Part shown: positions 46,144-58,869 of the stretch, piece by piece | Layout of the letters: each line of letters opens with the position of its first letter | How positions within the stretch are numbered: the first letter of the stretch is position 1 | DNA from: Polydactylus sextarius | Taxonomy: Eukaryota; Chordata; Actinopteri; Polynemidae | NCBI GenBank assembly: GCA_016801845.1 | Contig: CM028921.1 | Location: forward strand, 11,694,275-11,758,274 | Direction: 5' to 3' | DNA: 64,000 nucleotides | Notes under the pieces: model-generated | What the model was told of the DNA's origin: nothing | Databases searched by the model: none | What the model saw: only the letters and a program-made list of their open reading frames with translations | Translations under genes and position numbers: made by a program

Positions 46144-49100
46144 CATTTGGCAGGCAAAAGATTCATATGAAGGCTTAAAACAGGCTCTGTGCAGGACAGA
46201 TAGCAGAAGGAATTAACAGCCATTTCACGCTAGCACCTCAGTGGCCGAGCAGGGCAGTGGGAGAGGGAAGCAGCTTGGGTGCAGTGGGGGGCACTGACGG
46301 CCCCCGAGACACTCTGTAATTGTACTGCTCTGAAGAGCAGGTAGGTGTGCAAATTACCAAATGTGCCGTGTAAGCCCATTTCAGCCAGCTCAATCATCTT
46401 CAAGCATTTCCAAGTTTTGTGCAATTTTATTTTTGGTTCATTTCTGAATTTCTCAGTGTCATGAGCAGATGTTTTTTGTTTGTTTGTTTGTTTTTGTTTT
46501 TTAGAGCAGTCTAATGTATCATTTCATCAATTACATTCATAAACTTCCTTTAGGAAAGAGAGGAAATAACATATACATACTGTATACTGTTGATGTTGTG
46601 CATGGAAGAATTATTTTTGAATTATACCTGAATTATCTACACACAGGCTGAGCCTGGTTTTACACTCTATTAAATATGACTGATGGAACATTGAGAACCT
46701 TTTGTGAAGTCTCCTAGGAAAAGACATCCTTACATATTGATCAGTATTATATTTCTCTTCACATTCAACACTATCTTTTATTTCACTTGGCCATGTCCAA
46801 CTTTTCAGCGGATAGAGTTTCCTTCTCCTTGATGTATTGCCTTTATATAAGAACGTGTCAAAACTGCATGGAGGTGAAGGATTGCAGGGCAACCTGGAGT
46901 GCCTCAGGGTGGGAAAAAAAATACTAACTGATGTCATTCGGGCTTCCGCTAAAAGAGATACAGCCTCTGCAGGTGGCACTCAGGTTGGGGACCAGAGGGA
47001 GACAACAAAGGAAAATGCTGACCTCTTGGTGTGTGACACTAAGGTGGCACTAAAAACCAGGCCAGATTGTCCACAGAGCAGGCTTGATACGGTGGTCTGT
47101 GATTTCTATCTGGCCCCTTCCAAGTATTCATTGTCATCCACAGGCCACTTGTAGGGCAGGTGCCAGGACTTCCAGGGCACAGGTCCCAGGAGCTGTCTGG
47201 TGTGGGATGTAGTGCTGACTGAGCAGCAGTTGGAGGTGAACAGCCTCCTACTGACCCAAAACAGTGGAACATTACCAATGTCCTTACACAAGACAGGCTC
47301 AGTGAGAATTAGCTTCTGCATTCTACTCCAGCGCTGTGGAATATTGTTTATACATTTCTGTAAATTACTTTAATGTATGTGATGGCATGCAGTTTGTACT
47401 GTATACCATCAAGTAATTTATGTTGCATTTTGCTTTATGTGTAAGTCAGTAAATAAGTAGTTATTTGTATGTATTTGTCTGAGTTGTGTAATAGCATACA
47501 GCCTATGAGGAACACACTGTGACCCAACATCAACTTATTACTGTCAAACTGACATTTTTACTTGCTCATTTGTCACCATCAAAATCACAAGTCATCACAA
47601 CTCTGAACCATCACTGTTAATTGTGCAGAGCTACAGCCCTGAACGTGGTTATTTTTTTTGCATTTATTTTATTATTTGTGAAGAGGACTTTAATTTACAT
47701 CTAATCAGGGATAAATGGAACCTGGCTGTTAAAGTGTGCAGGTGTGGGTAAGTGTTCAATCATTTATACTTTTTTTTTTTTTTTTCTTGCAGGCTGGAGC
47801 ATGAATGACATTTACAAATCAAAAGTAATGTTCACTGAATTAAATAGGTGCTGTCTGATGTTTTAAAGTGATATCTGATCATAGTCAATGACTGAATTAC
47901 AAAATTCATACTCACAACATATTTTTGGTAAATGACATATTATTACATGTTCTTATTCTGGCAAATGACAACTATGGAACCATACTGATGCACATTTGCC
48001 ATCTCTACATGTCCAGCTGGGGTAAAGATAGAATATAAGACATTAGGTTAATACTAATATACAGTGCTGGCATTCTGTCTGTACTGTACTAACTTACTAA
48101 ATCTGTTCATTTTTCCCCAAATTCAGCATTTTTCACTGAGGATCCTGATCCTTGCTCTGAATTGATATACAGTCAGGTTTTGTGCAAGCTACAGACCACC
48201 AATCAAGTGGCCGACACATGCCAGGGGCTGAAGATTTGTGTTTTATATTTTATACCCAGTTTTTTTTTTTTTAACCAGGGTAAATTTACTTCATAACAGA
48301 CATTGTACCAAATGTAATGACATCATATTTACAAATAGCTGAGATTTGTGAAAAAAAAAAAAAAAAATCAAATAAAAAATGAATGGACATTTTACAAAAC
48401 AGCCTTTTACTGTGAATTTACATTAGAATAAATCTACAAAAAACTAAACTGCCAATTTGAATGAATTATCATTTAAGAATATTTTTTAAAAGTTTGTATA
48501 TTTTTTCAATAGTCCTGTAGACTAGATAATAGTAGATTTTCTACTCTTCAGATTCGATTTTTCCTATTTTTCTACATCTATAGGCCTGTCACAATGAAAC
48601 ATTACAATAGAATTCCTATGTCAAGTCATGTTGCTTTGATGGCTGAACAAATGCCTTGGTAATAACAACAAAGGAACTAAGATGAGAGGAAAAAAAAAAA
48701 AAATTAAAACCTTCCATCACATTCTGTGTTTTTGAGTGCCACTCAAATGACAGTCAGTGTGCAGCACGGTGGTGACCACCAGCCTCGACGGCAAAGAACG
48801 CACATCAACTGTAAAATTGGGCAGGCATGTTGAGCCATGAACTTCCACTTTGGCCTAGGCTCAGTATTCTGCCACCCAACCACATCAGAGGCAACACCAT
48901 CTCCTCCACTCATCTCACAGTAGAGAGCCTCTCTGTCCATTTCACTCAAGTGCTCATAGTCCGCTGTGCAGCGATAAGACAACCTGTTGACGTGTGAGCA
49001 CCTAACTCTACGTGTCATGGTCTAGAGTGTTTTTCGTTCTCTGCCTGTCGCTGTAGTAGGTGGTCAGTTGCTACACTTGATTGGTTCTCTGTGCGGACAA

Positions 49101-52100
49101 AGATACTTGTGCAGAGTTGTCGAAAAGAAAATGGAAAAAGAAAAATCGTTGAGATTCACCAGCAGCAATCTTTGTAAGAGAGTGACTTTAGCAGAAAGGC
49201 TGCTCTAGTTCTAGTTTGGCTCGTCATCACCCGAGCACAGAAGTGATGAATGTGGTCTTGTGGGCCACTGTAGACAGACTACTGGGCAAAGGGACCAAAG
49301 ATGAATAGTTGGTTCTACTTTCAGCTGAATCATCTGTGAAATCTTGTGCACATCTTCATAGTCTGCTATTTTACAACACCCACTTCTCTTACAACACGTA
49401 TTTCCTTTTACATCGCCATTATTTGCTCTGAGAGTACAGTGGAGTCACCCCTAATGAAAACACAAATAAAGGACAGCAAGAATTAAGACCTTCACCCCTC
49501 ATCCAGCGAGGGAGCTGAATCAACTGAGCTCTTATCTAAATGTTGACATTTGAACTTGAGAGTAATATCTTGAGGAATTATGGGTTTAAGCTGTCCTTAA
49601 TGGTGGAGCCGAAGGATCGAAATCAGCAGTCATCCTTAGCAGCAGACTGGCTGCCTGTAGAAACACAGAGGACTGGAGAAGCTTGATGAATAATACAGTA
49701 TATCCAAAAGGGAAGGTGATATGACAGCAGGAAATTAAACACACTAATACTGGGAACGGAGGACAGGGCGATCAGGACTTAATTAAAGACTTTGAGGAGT
49801 AGAGGGCATGATTTAAGGCCAGAGATATACCATTTTCCTGCTGACATCAACGATGAGCTAAGGATTATGGGGCATGGCAACTGGGTGTGTTTTGGAAGAC
49901 CTTGTGCCCTCTTATGACTCTTGTAATGAGCTGCTATTTCTGCAACGGGATAATTACTACTCTCCATGTGTTAACATGATGTAAGTGTCTGGATAAGAGT
50001 CAGTATTCTAATAATACATGTAGTGTCAATGAACTTTATTCCACCTTACACAGACCTTTGTTGTTACAGTACTGGACCCATTGGTTAGAAATGAACAGGA
50101 AGGCATTCAAGTTTTTTTTTGTTTTTTGTTTTTATAGGCAATGGCTCTGCCTTTTAATAACATACAAGTAAGTACCAGCACCTTTCCAGCAGCTTTTTAA
50201 TAGAGATGCAGTATAGATGACAGATGTTGGGATGAACTAGACAATTTCTTAGAGAAACAACAGATACGATCTATCACACAAGAAAAGTGACAGAAAATGG
50301 GTAAAAAAAAAAAAAAAACTCATTCTGCTTTTACTCTCTCTGTGGGGAAGGAGTGAAGGTTTGAGTTCAGACCCCTATTCATTTTGGTTGATGTGCATTT
50401 TACTGTTATCACTACTAACTCCATGAGCCTGTGTGTGGTGGTGTGCTTATATATGTTTTATGATGTTTTGATCAATTGACCTAATCTAATGTTTCTAGCA
50501 CTGGGAGGCATGTGGCTTTTAATAATCTTTTTACACATGGTCGTAGATGCTAAGTGAAATCATCCTCAGGGGAAGGAATGTCATATGTTGTAACGTCTGT
50601 AATAAATAATGTATAGTAAGAAAAGATTATTTATGAATACGGTAAAAGAGAATCTTACCCTGCTATTCAGTTATGTAAATATATACCTATCATTTCAAAT
50701 TCAGTGATGTTTTGGTTTGTCATCTATCGAGTTAATTTTTTTTTAGCTTGGAGCTCCAGCACCATAGCTCCTGTCTTTAAACTCTTCTAATTTGACAGAA
50801 GAAAATTAGCTTCTATTAATACTGACATTGGTTTTATTAGATTTTTATATTTTCAAAGGTGATGCCTTGTAGCTGTGTCACTCACTCACAGGATAATTCA
50901 ATAAGCCCTCATAAACTTTGGAATATATTTTTTATCAGAAGAGACACAGTGCCATTTTTATGTTGGATTAAACGAATGCAAACATTTAACAAATGAAATA
51001 GGAAGGGATGCTTATCTGTCTCATTCAGCTCTCCTCCACTTACACTCCACTGCTCCTCTTTCTCTGCACCTCTGTTCCCTACCTTCACTTTCTCCCTCCT
51101 GTAGATAGTGGATGTAGGGTTGATAAATGGAGCTAATTGTTTTATGGCATGGCTGGCCTGATGCTGGCAGCGCAATCAGGCTGAATGAGGCGGCCTTGGG
51201 GAGGCCATTACCCTTCCCATTGTTGTAAAGGACAGGAGGACGAGGCTAGGCCAGTGCACTCTGCAGGGACCAGGTCACTGACAGAGACCCTCTAGCACTG
51301 TGCACTGTGGCAATCTGCGAAACACACTAAAGCATAGGTGTTCACCAGTGCTACAGTTAAATGAAGGTTTGTGCTGTTCATTTAATCCAGCTGCCATTTG
51401 TGCCATGACTTTCACAACAGCAGCATAAAGCATGCTTTGTTTTACCACATGTCCATAACTTAGAATATCAATCAAAGTTAGACTTTTAAAGCTGCTCCAA
51501 ACTATCTTTCCCAACTCAGAATGGACTAAATGACTGTGGCTAATGTGAGATATAATGTGTAATATAACATTCAAATGTATGTCTACCTGTGTAACACAGA
51601 TGGCAAACCGACACTGTGTTGGTGAATGTGATGGAGTACTTTGTTAAAAAGCAAGATATTTCTCCAAAGACCAGAGTTAAAAATGAAATGAATATTGGCC
51701 TTATGAATATTTGTCAGGAAGCTAGAGACAAAATGAATGCTAATGTTGTTTACACTCTGATTCACATGTGATGAATGCTGTATTAGATGGAACTCATCAA
51801 TAAAGTAATGCAGTGTACAAAGACAGTGATTCTGGTGCTTGCTTGAGTGAATAATCGTACATAATTTTTTTTTTTGGAACCTCTTTTCTGATTGAAGTCG
51901 GTGTTAACTGGTGTCGTCTCTTGTCCTATTTTAGAAAAATTAAATAAAATTTGTATGACAACTGAAATATACTCGCACTGTCTGTAACTGTCAACACTGA
52001 CTGCACAGTAGCCATCTGTGTGGGCTCCAAAAGCCCTGCCCAAACTGTAGAGAAGTACAGGTCCACTGCCAAAATACAGCATCACTTGGCAGCAATGGAA

Positions 52101-52334
52101 AACATTGCTTTACCTGTTTATAGCAAATCTGAAAAGGGGTCAGGTGTTACACCACCTGAACAGTAAAGAACATGGATTACTTTGTAAACCTGGTAGGGTC
52201 AACAAGGATTTCTGAGTGACACAACACTTATGTATTCCCCGACCAAACACATCCACTGTCCAGTTAAAAGTGGGAGTGTGGTCTCAGGGAATAAATGTAG
52301 GTGCTCCGGAATGATATTTAAATGGTCATTTGAT
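42226..52334. other. noncoding stretch, no gene seen
   Basis: About 10 kb. It contains a (TA)n tract at 46087, poly-A/T tracts (about 47769-47785, 48350-48367 and 48690-48703) and no exon I can support. A 91-codon frame at 48743-49018 (-) and a 105-codon frame at 46837-47154 (+) lack known domains. Confidence 0.55.
46087..46144. repeat. (TA)n microsatellite
   Basis: About 27 TA units with one TT interruption near 46130. Confidence 0.9.
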
Positions 52335-52585
52335 GAGGAGAAGGGCAACACCATGTCGGTGGTTTGATCCATTGATTTCTTGAACCAACATGTCTGTATC
52401 TCATTGGGCAAGGTACTGAATCCAAAATTGGCCCCAATTGATGTACCATCTGTGTATATATATATATTTATATATAAAACAAGCTTTGTATGATGGTGTG
52501 TGTGAATGGTGAATATGACTTTTAGTGAAAAGCATTTTGAGTAGTCACTAGTGACCAGTGCTAATTACTATTTACTGCACAATAT
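52335..52585 (+). mobile_element. teleost SINE-like or nonautonomous repeat fragment
   Basis: gtggtttgatccattgat (B-box-like), aacatgtctgtatctcattgggcaaggtactgaatcc, ccaattgatgtaccatctgtg, then gtgtgaatggtgaatatgac, agtgaaaagcattttgagtagtc. This order matches the widely distributed fish sequence ...cttgggcaagacactgaaccccaaattgc...gtgtgaatgggtgaatgtgac..gtgtaaagcgctttgagtggtc. A (TA)n expansion interrupts it at about 52455-52476. Confidence 0.6.
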
Positions 52586-52644
52586 TCAGAGATTTAGGGA
52601 GAACATGATGAGCACAATGATTGCACCAAATGAATAAATAAATA

Positions 52645-52720
52645 CAGACAGACAGATGGACAGACTGACACTGTAGATAGATAGATAGATAGATAGATAG
52701 ACAGACAGATAGATAGATAA
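52645..52720 (+). repeat. (GACA)n/(TAGA)n microsatellite
   Basis: acagacagacagatggacag..., then about seven TAGA units, then acagacagatagatagata. Confidence 0.85.
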
Positions 52721-55700
52721 ATATGAAAAATTGACACAATTTTTCATCATTTGCTCACTTTTACAGTTATGAAATAAAGGTTTGATAAAAAAAAAAGTTG
52801 ACAAGGACTCTTCATAATGAGCCTTTTGTGTGAAATCACATTGTTCACCCACATGAATGGGTGATAACAGCCTGTGGGACCTATTATGAGGTTGAATAGA
52901 GACCTACTAGTCCATATCTATAGGATGATTCCTGCCTGATGAAATCCATTCAATGGTGTGATAACAGGGAAGTCGAGTGTTTCACCTGTCTGAACTCAAC
53001 AGTCTATTTGGTTATGCCCACGACAGATGTCAGCAATCCAAAATTACCAAAGCTGACAGAAATTAGAAACAAGTGTAGTGATTCACTGTTACCAAAGCAA
53101 TGTCCGTTCCATGTTAGTGATTCGAGCATGGATGTAATACTGAAAACACTTTAAAACAATTAATTTGAGGTACTTTAGATAGCAGGAAGGAAAAAGGTGG
53201 CCATGAAATACTGAGTAACAAAATCTCCACTGTACCATAACATGTGAGGGCAAAGTAATACGTAATAATACTTTTAAGTACCATACAATCACCATAACAG
53301 TGCAGTTCCTATTCATAGTCACTTTGACTGTGAAATATGTTCAGTTGTTCCATTTTGGTGTTGTTGTTTGAGTATTACATTTCAAAAGCTGTCCTCCGCC
53401 ATTTAACCACGAATCCACAGAGTTTCTGACATGATTAGCTGTTTCATTTAAAAGATTGTTGTTTTTCACATTTTGTTCCTGTTTCTTGTCAAACAGAAAA
53501 TAATTTTCGACTCTCCCAGTTGCATTCATGTCCTCGTGTACTTACAGTTGCTGCAGAACAAAGATTTTGGATTTAACCATGGTAATCTCTCCCCTAAGAG
53601 ACATCTGAACAAGAACACTTTCTGTCCCATTTTGGCACTGTGTTTCAGCTTTCTGTTCCAGCAGAAATGTGTTTCACTGTCCTTCCAGCTTGGTCATTAA
53701 TGTTTGTGTAAGGCTCCTGTAAACCCAACACAAAATTGCTGCTGCTGCCAAGTGAAACACAAGCAGACCACCTTTCGTAGCGCACCGACAGCGGAAACAC
53801 TGTGTTCCTTCCAGCTGTCACTGCCTATCCAAATCAAGGCCACACTACCCCTCAATACAGTTTTCTTCAATCACTGGAGCCGATTACAGCCATAGCTCAT
53901 CAGTTTCACAATGATGGTGGATATGAAGGGAGTTAGTTTGTCAGAGGGCAATCAGTGCCAAATGGAGCCTTTTCACGCTTTGGTGCACTCTTGCCCATTA
54001 GTTAACTGTGATTGTCTCCTTCCTCTAACAAGTCCCCAGCATCCTATGGCTCTTTTAACTCAATATGCAGAAAAAAGTCATTTTTTCTGTGATATATATG
54101 TGATTCTTTGAAAATGCATACATTTGTACATATTTCAGATTGATAAGGACTTCTTAGTTATGCCGCCTTTCTTCTTCAGCAGTGGAATTTAAAAAACCCT
54201 CATAGTTTGTGTTTCTAATGGCGTCAATACAATGAGTTCAGAACCAGTAAATAACACAATGATCTCGGCTGGAGTTTAACATATATAGAAATTCATTACA
54301 GAAACGAAATTTTCTTGGTCAGACGAGTCACTAAGAGTTGTCAAACCATAAGTACAACAGAGTGTGAATTTCCACCAAAAATGTCATTATTATGTTCGTG
54401 GGTAGACGTAATTATCGATAGCTACTCTCCCTTTAGACTGATAAGGTGGCTGAGCTGACAGATGGATTGCTGTGCTCTGCATATCTGGGGTTGGAAACAT
54501 TGATCTCTGGGATTAATGCTGGCCCCAGAGGAGTTGATGGCAGTCAAATAGTGTTTCTGTAATTATACATTTACATGGGGCTACTATCTTGAGAGGTGCT
54601 GACACATACTTTAATATCGAACAGCTACTCAGGTGGGAAAAGAATATTTCCCACCCCTCTCACTTATTATAATACTACTTTGCAAGATGAAAATGACCAA
54701 ATTATTCTTGGCAAATGGATTGATTTAAGATATTTCTAAGTGATTTAAAGAATCTTTTTGTCTACGGCCACATAAAATTTACACTCCCAGGTGAAAACTC
54801 AGCACTACGCTGACAGTCGAGAGGCAGCACCCAATCACTAATTTATAGACAAAATGGTTGCTGATATACTGACAAGCTCACTTTGATATTCACCAGACTG
54901 TTATTTAAGCTGACCTACCTGATGTAGAACATAAATTTGTCACACTCACCATTATTTTCCAACTAGAGCCTGAAGGGTTTAAGGCACATGACTGCTTGAC
55001 CAGTCCCACAGACAGCAAACAGAGTCAGTGACATCAAAGAGTTGGTTCTCACAAGTCAGATATTAAAATGCTGGGTTTGTCAAGATTAAATGTAGAGATC
55101 AATCCAGGAAATGTTGTAATCAGTGCAAAACAGACACATCCATGCTTCCCTATGAGGGGAGAATCAGATCCTCATGTAGAGGCTTTTATTATTTGTGAAG
55201 TGACCTGAGATTTGGTTGTTACAACACAACACAACTGAAAATAATCTTAATGTATTTCTCACCTCTGGGCTACCCACGTGTGTACTTATGAATCATAATA
55301 AACTAAAAACAAAGTAGGGCAGATACTTCTGTCCGGCACATGAGGCTAATTGAATGAGAGTGAATTTAACACACATTTGTAATTAAATTCTGATAAAAAT
55401 AGGCTTGGTGCAGTATGAAAGCAGAAGAACTGTTGCTCATCATGTACTGGTTGAATAATTGATGTTGGTGTTTGCTTCTGTTAATTGGCAAAGGGGCAGC
55501 TAACAGTGATTCCTGTGAAGGACAATGACGCGCTGGCTAAAGATAAGCCTTCTCAGTAATTACTATTGACATTGCTGTAAAGGTAAGCCATGAAAGAGTT
55601 CTCGTGGGGTTTTGGTCTATTCTTTACTCAACAATTATGCAACAGACAGAAAAAGATCATTTCAGTTAAACATCATGAACAAGACTCCAATTAAAAGAGA

Positions 55701-55969
55701 TTTGCAGAAAATACATTGTTATACTTTGGTCACGCTGGTTTTCAGAACAAATTCCTTCTGGACTCTTTGCAAGTCAGCTACAAGTTGATTAAAGGTAGAT
55801 GGGGAGTTAGAATGAAGTTACATGGAAATTACTGGAAATAAATTCCAAAAGTTACCTTTCTTTCCATCCACCAATAATGGTTTTACTTTTCCTGTAACTT
55901 AATATTTGTACACAGGGTTCAGGTTACAAGCTCAGAAGAAGGAAAACCCGAAAGTAACCTGAGAGCCTG
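52721..55969. other. noncoding stretch, no gene seen
   Basis: No recognised exon or mobile-element protein. A few short frames only. Confidence 0.6.
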
Positions 55970-56052
55970 CAGCTATGCTAACAGCTCTGTGAAACTTATT
56001 TGAAGCAAAGCAGTGCTTTGAGCTAAATGCTAACATTAGCATGGAAACGGAG
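55970..56052 (-). repeat. teleost 'gctaacattagcatgctaac' interspersed repeat, second copy
   Basis: The minus strand reads catgctaatgttagcattta, gctcaaagcactgctttgc, then cacagagctgttagcatagc. This is the same family as the copy at 25425-25620, in the opposite orientation. Confidence 0.6.
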
Positions 56053-57950
56053 TAATGATGTTCACAACAATGATATTAATAGTAAAGTAAATGTGTTTGT
56101 GCAATAGACTGACACTTTACATCTCTATTGTGAATGTGAAAAACTGTCACATTTGTGGTTACAATGGCTCTTCTCCCCTTAATGGTATAAATAACAAAGG
56201 GATGACAGCACATAGCAACTTATTACGTTGCCTTGACAATGTCAAAACATGGCTTACTTTATCAGGTTTTGGAATTTTTACTTTACGTTGTTTACTATCT
56301 TGACAGGAAATGAGTTAGGGGGAATTGACCACCTGATATCAACAAAATTCATGGTCTTATCTCACATATCGTACAGAGATCATATTCAAACAATTAAAAC
56401 TTGTTTTCTCAGTATTACGTTTATGTTCTTTTTCTATTATTATTTGCCTTTTTCTTGTGCTTTTCTTTTTCTCTTTTTTCTATTTCCCTGGTTTCACAAC
56501 ATGACACAACAGTCATTTCTGCAAAGTCTGAAGAAGGCCGACTCATGGAGAGTGAGCAAAAATGGCTCAGAAAGTCTGTGACCGAGGCCTCTGGCACCAA
56601 ATGATTGTTTAGGTTAATACCTCATTTACCTGTGCCTCAGGTTCAGTCTCCTGTCTGTTCCATTTGCCTGCTGTGTCCAGACCATCCCTGCCTGTTGTCC
56701 TTTTGAACCTGCTGTCACATTTAAATATGTATACTTCTAAATGTACAATTGTGGTTGTTATCTCCCACAAAAAGCATTCTGAAATGTGTCAGCTGAAAAT
56801 TGTAATATGACATTGATATGAGCTGCAGTTTTAATGTTTTAATGTCTTACAAGCATCACTGTTAAGCACAGTAGAACCATCAAAGAGTTGAAGCTGTCTT
56901 CTTTAATTTGTGCTGCAGTCTCTCTGTGTCATCCTAGTGTGGTTTGTGGAGACTCTTGGTGAATTGCCCCTTTGAGGCCACAGGTGATACAAAATGATTA
57001 AGAAGGCCTAAAGTTGAAATAATGTATAATGTTATATGCAAAGTTTACCCGTAGTGTAACAATCAGCTTTGCCACTCTGCTAAATAATTATTTAAATATA
57101 TTATGTTTATGAGACACTGTGGGTTGCACACAGCTATACAGAATCCATCTGGACTGTTTGGTCATTATGTTGTTAAATTTTTGCAAGGATGAGCAGAGCA
57201 TTCCCGCACCTGGGCTTTAGTTTGGCTACAGGCCTCTGAATGATGAGAAAGTAGAAAGCAGTGAAGTGACTCACATCACATTCAACTGAAAGCCCCTTTC
57301 CTGTCAAGCTTTATTTACCATCATCTGTCATCCTGTTCTAGAGATGGGTAATATCACTTATTCTACCAAATATTCATGTATCAGACCAAGTGACAGAGAA
57401 TAGTAATCAAGGCTTGCTGAGAGACGTCACAGCAGCATGTGCTTGCCCTGAAGTATTGCTCACATCAGAGGCAGTATGACTGAAATAGGCAGTCAGGCAG
57501 GAATTTCAGGCCAACGTTATTGACAACTGAGTGGGCTAAAATAAATTGATATTGTCCCAACATTTTTCTTGATTGTGTTTTGTTTATGTTTGCCTTTGGA
57601 CCTGCACCATTAACTCATTGTCCCTGTTATTATGGTGCAATACCATTGCCGCGTGCAAGGCATATGCTTCCATCAAACTCTCATTAACCTTGTATCTGAT
57701 TATGTCCTGCATGGTGAGATAACTCTCTGAGATTCCCGTCACACAACAGAGTGGCCATTTACAGCTCGATGATGATTAACAATCTAAACAAACAGTCGTC
57801 CTCCCAGCTGAGCAGAGACAACTGTGACTATAATATGTTCCTCAAGTGCCAGAGAAAGAAACTTGCAATATATTTATACATTTTTGTCCTCAAAGTCAAA
57901 AAGGTAATATTGATTGGAAGGAAGAATGATCACATCTGGGTGTCAGAGCC
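56053..57950. other. noncoding stretch, no gene seen
   Basis: Contains a pyrimidine-rich segment near 56425-56490. No exon recognised. Confidence 0.6.
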
Positions 57951-57954
57951 TGGT

Positions 57955-58100
57955 TGATACTAAAGGAGCAGTTTAGCTGGCAAAAATTGCTTTCTTACTA
58001 AGAGGTAGATGAGAACATTGACAGCATTCTGTCTCTACAGCTACCGTCTGGCTAAGTTAGCTCAACAAAGACTGCAAATGAGGAAACTGGCAAGTTGGTT
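57955..58100 (+). repeat. teleost 'tagcttagcataaagactgg' repeat fragment
   Basis: gctttcttactaagaggtag, atgagaacattgacagcatt, then ctgtctctacagctaccgtc and tggctaagttagctcaacaaagactgcaaatgaggaaactgg. This resembles the common fish repeat ...ctttcttgccgagagttagatgagaagatcgatacc...ttagcttagcataaagactggaaacggggaaac. The LINE below is immediately adjacent. Confidence 0.55.
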
Positions 58101-58105
58101 GAGTC

Positions 58106-58857
58106 CAAAATCAGAATCAGCTTTATTCGCCAAGTATGTGACACATACAAGGAATTGTCTGCGGTTCTTTTTCTTCGCTTTCATGTAATTTAAGCATACA
58201 ACTATAAAAAAAACCAAAAAAACAGTAATAAACATTTTATACACAGAATATAAACAATGTATAAACATTGTGTGTACTGAGCTTGAGGACTGCAATGGAA
58301 TAAATATGAGTTTTATGTATATATGTATGTATATGTATATAAATATTAAATATTATTTACAGTGGTTTTTTTTGTTTTGTTTGTTTTTTGTACATTGTGC
58401 AAATTACAGATCAGTCAGTTGGAATGCTTTGTGCAATGTGTTTGAGTTTGGTGGGTAGAGTAGTGTTTATCAAAGTGACGGCCTGGGCGAAAAAAATGTT
58501 CTTGTGTCTGGCTGTTTTGGCGTACAGTGATCTGTATCGCCTACCGGAGAGGAGAAGTTCAAACAGGTTGTGTCCAGGGTGTGATGGGTCTGCCTGTTTC
58601 CTGACCCTGGATGTATATAAGTCCTGGATGGTAGGCAGATGAACACCAATGATTTTCTCTGCAGTCCTAATTGTCCGTTTCAGTCGGTTCCTCTCCTGTT
58701 TGGTGGCAGAACTAAACCAGACGATGATGGATGTGCAGAGAGCAGACTGGATTATTGCGGTGTAGAACTGGATCAGCAGCTCCTGGGGCAGGTTGAACTT
58801 CCTGAGCTGACGCAGGAAGTACATCCTCTGCTGGACTTTTGTGTACAGTAGTGACAA
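58106..58857 (-). mobile_element. L2-type LINE, 5'-truncated copy with ORF2 C-terminus and 3' tail
   Basis: The minus-strand frame 58857-58411 gives KVQQRMYFLRQLRKFNLPQE, then LLIQFYTAIIQSALCTSIIV, WFSSATKQERNRLKRTIRTA, EKIIGVHLPTIQDLYTSRV, DPSHPGHNLFELLLSGRRYR, and TARHKNIFFAQAVTLINT, then a stop. This is the signature end of a fish L2-clade reverse transcriptase ORF. About 300 nt of 3' UTR follows, ending in CAATTCCTTGTATGTGTC, ACATACTTGGCGAATAAAGC and TGATTCTGATT, the typical tail. The ~148-codon frame is intact, so the copy is fairly young; it starts abruptly near 58860, as expected of 5' truncation during target-primed reverse transcription. Confidence 0.88.
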
Positions 58858-58869
58858 GATCCAGCTACC

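Noticed and set aside
46837..47154. 105-codon plus-strand frame and overlapping minus frames
   Set aside because: The phrase ctggagtgcctcagggt suggested a reverse-transcriptase G-V-P-Q-G motif, but the flanking translation does not continue as RT in any frame.
48743..49018. 91-codon minus-strand Cys-rich frame
   Set aside because: The cysteine spacing fits no zinc finger or secreted-domain pattern I know, and the C-terminal part looks random.
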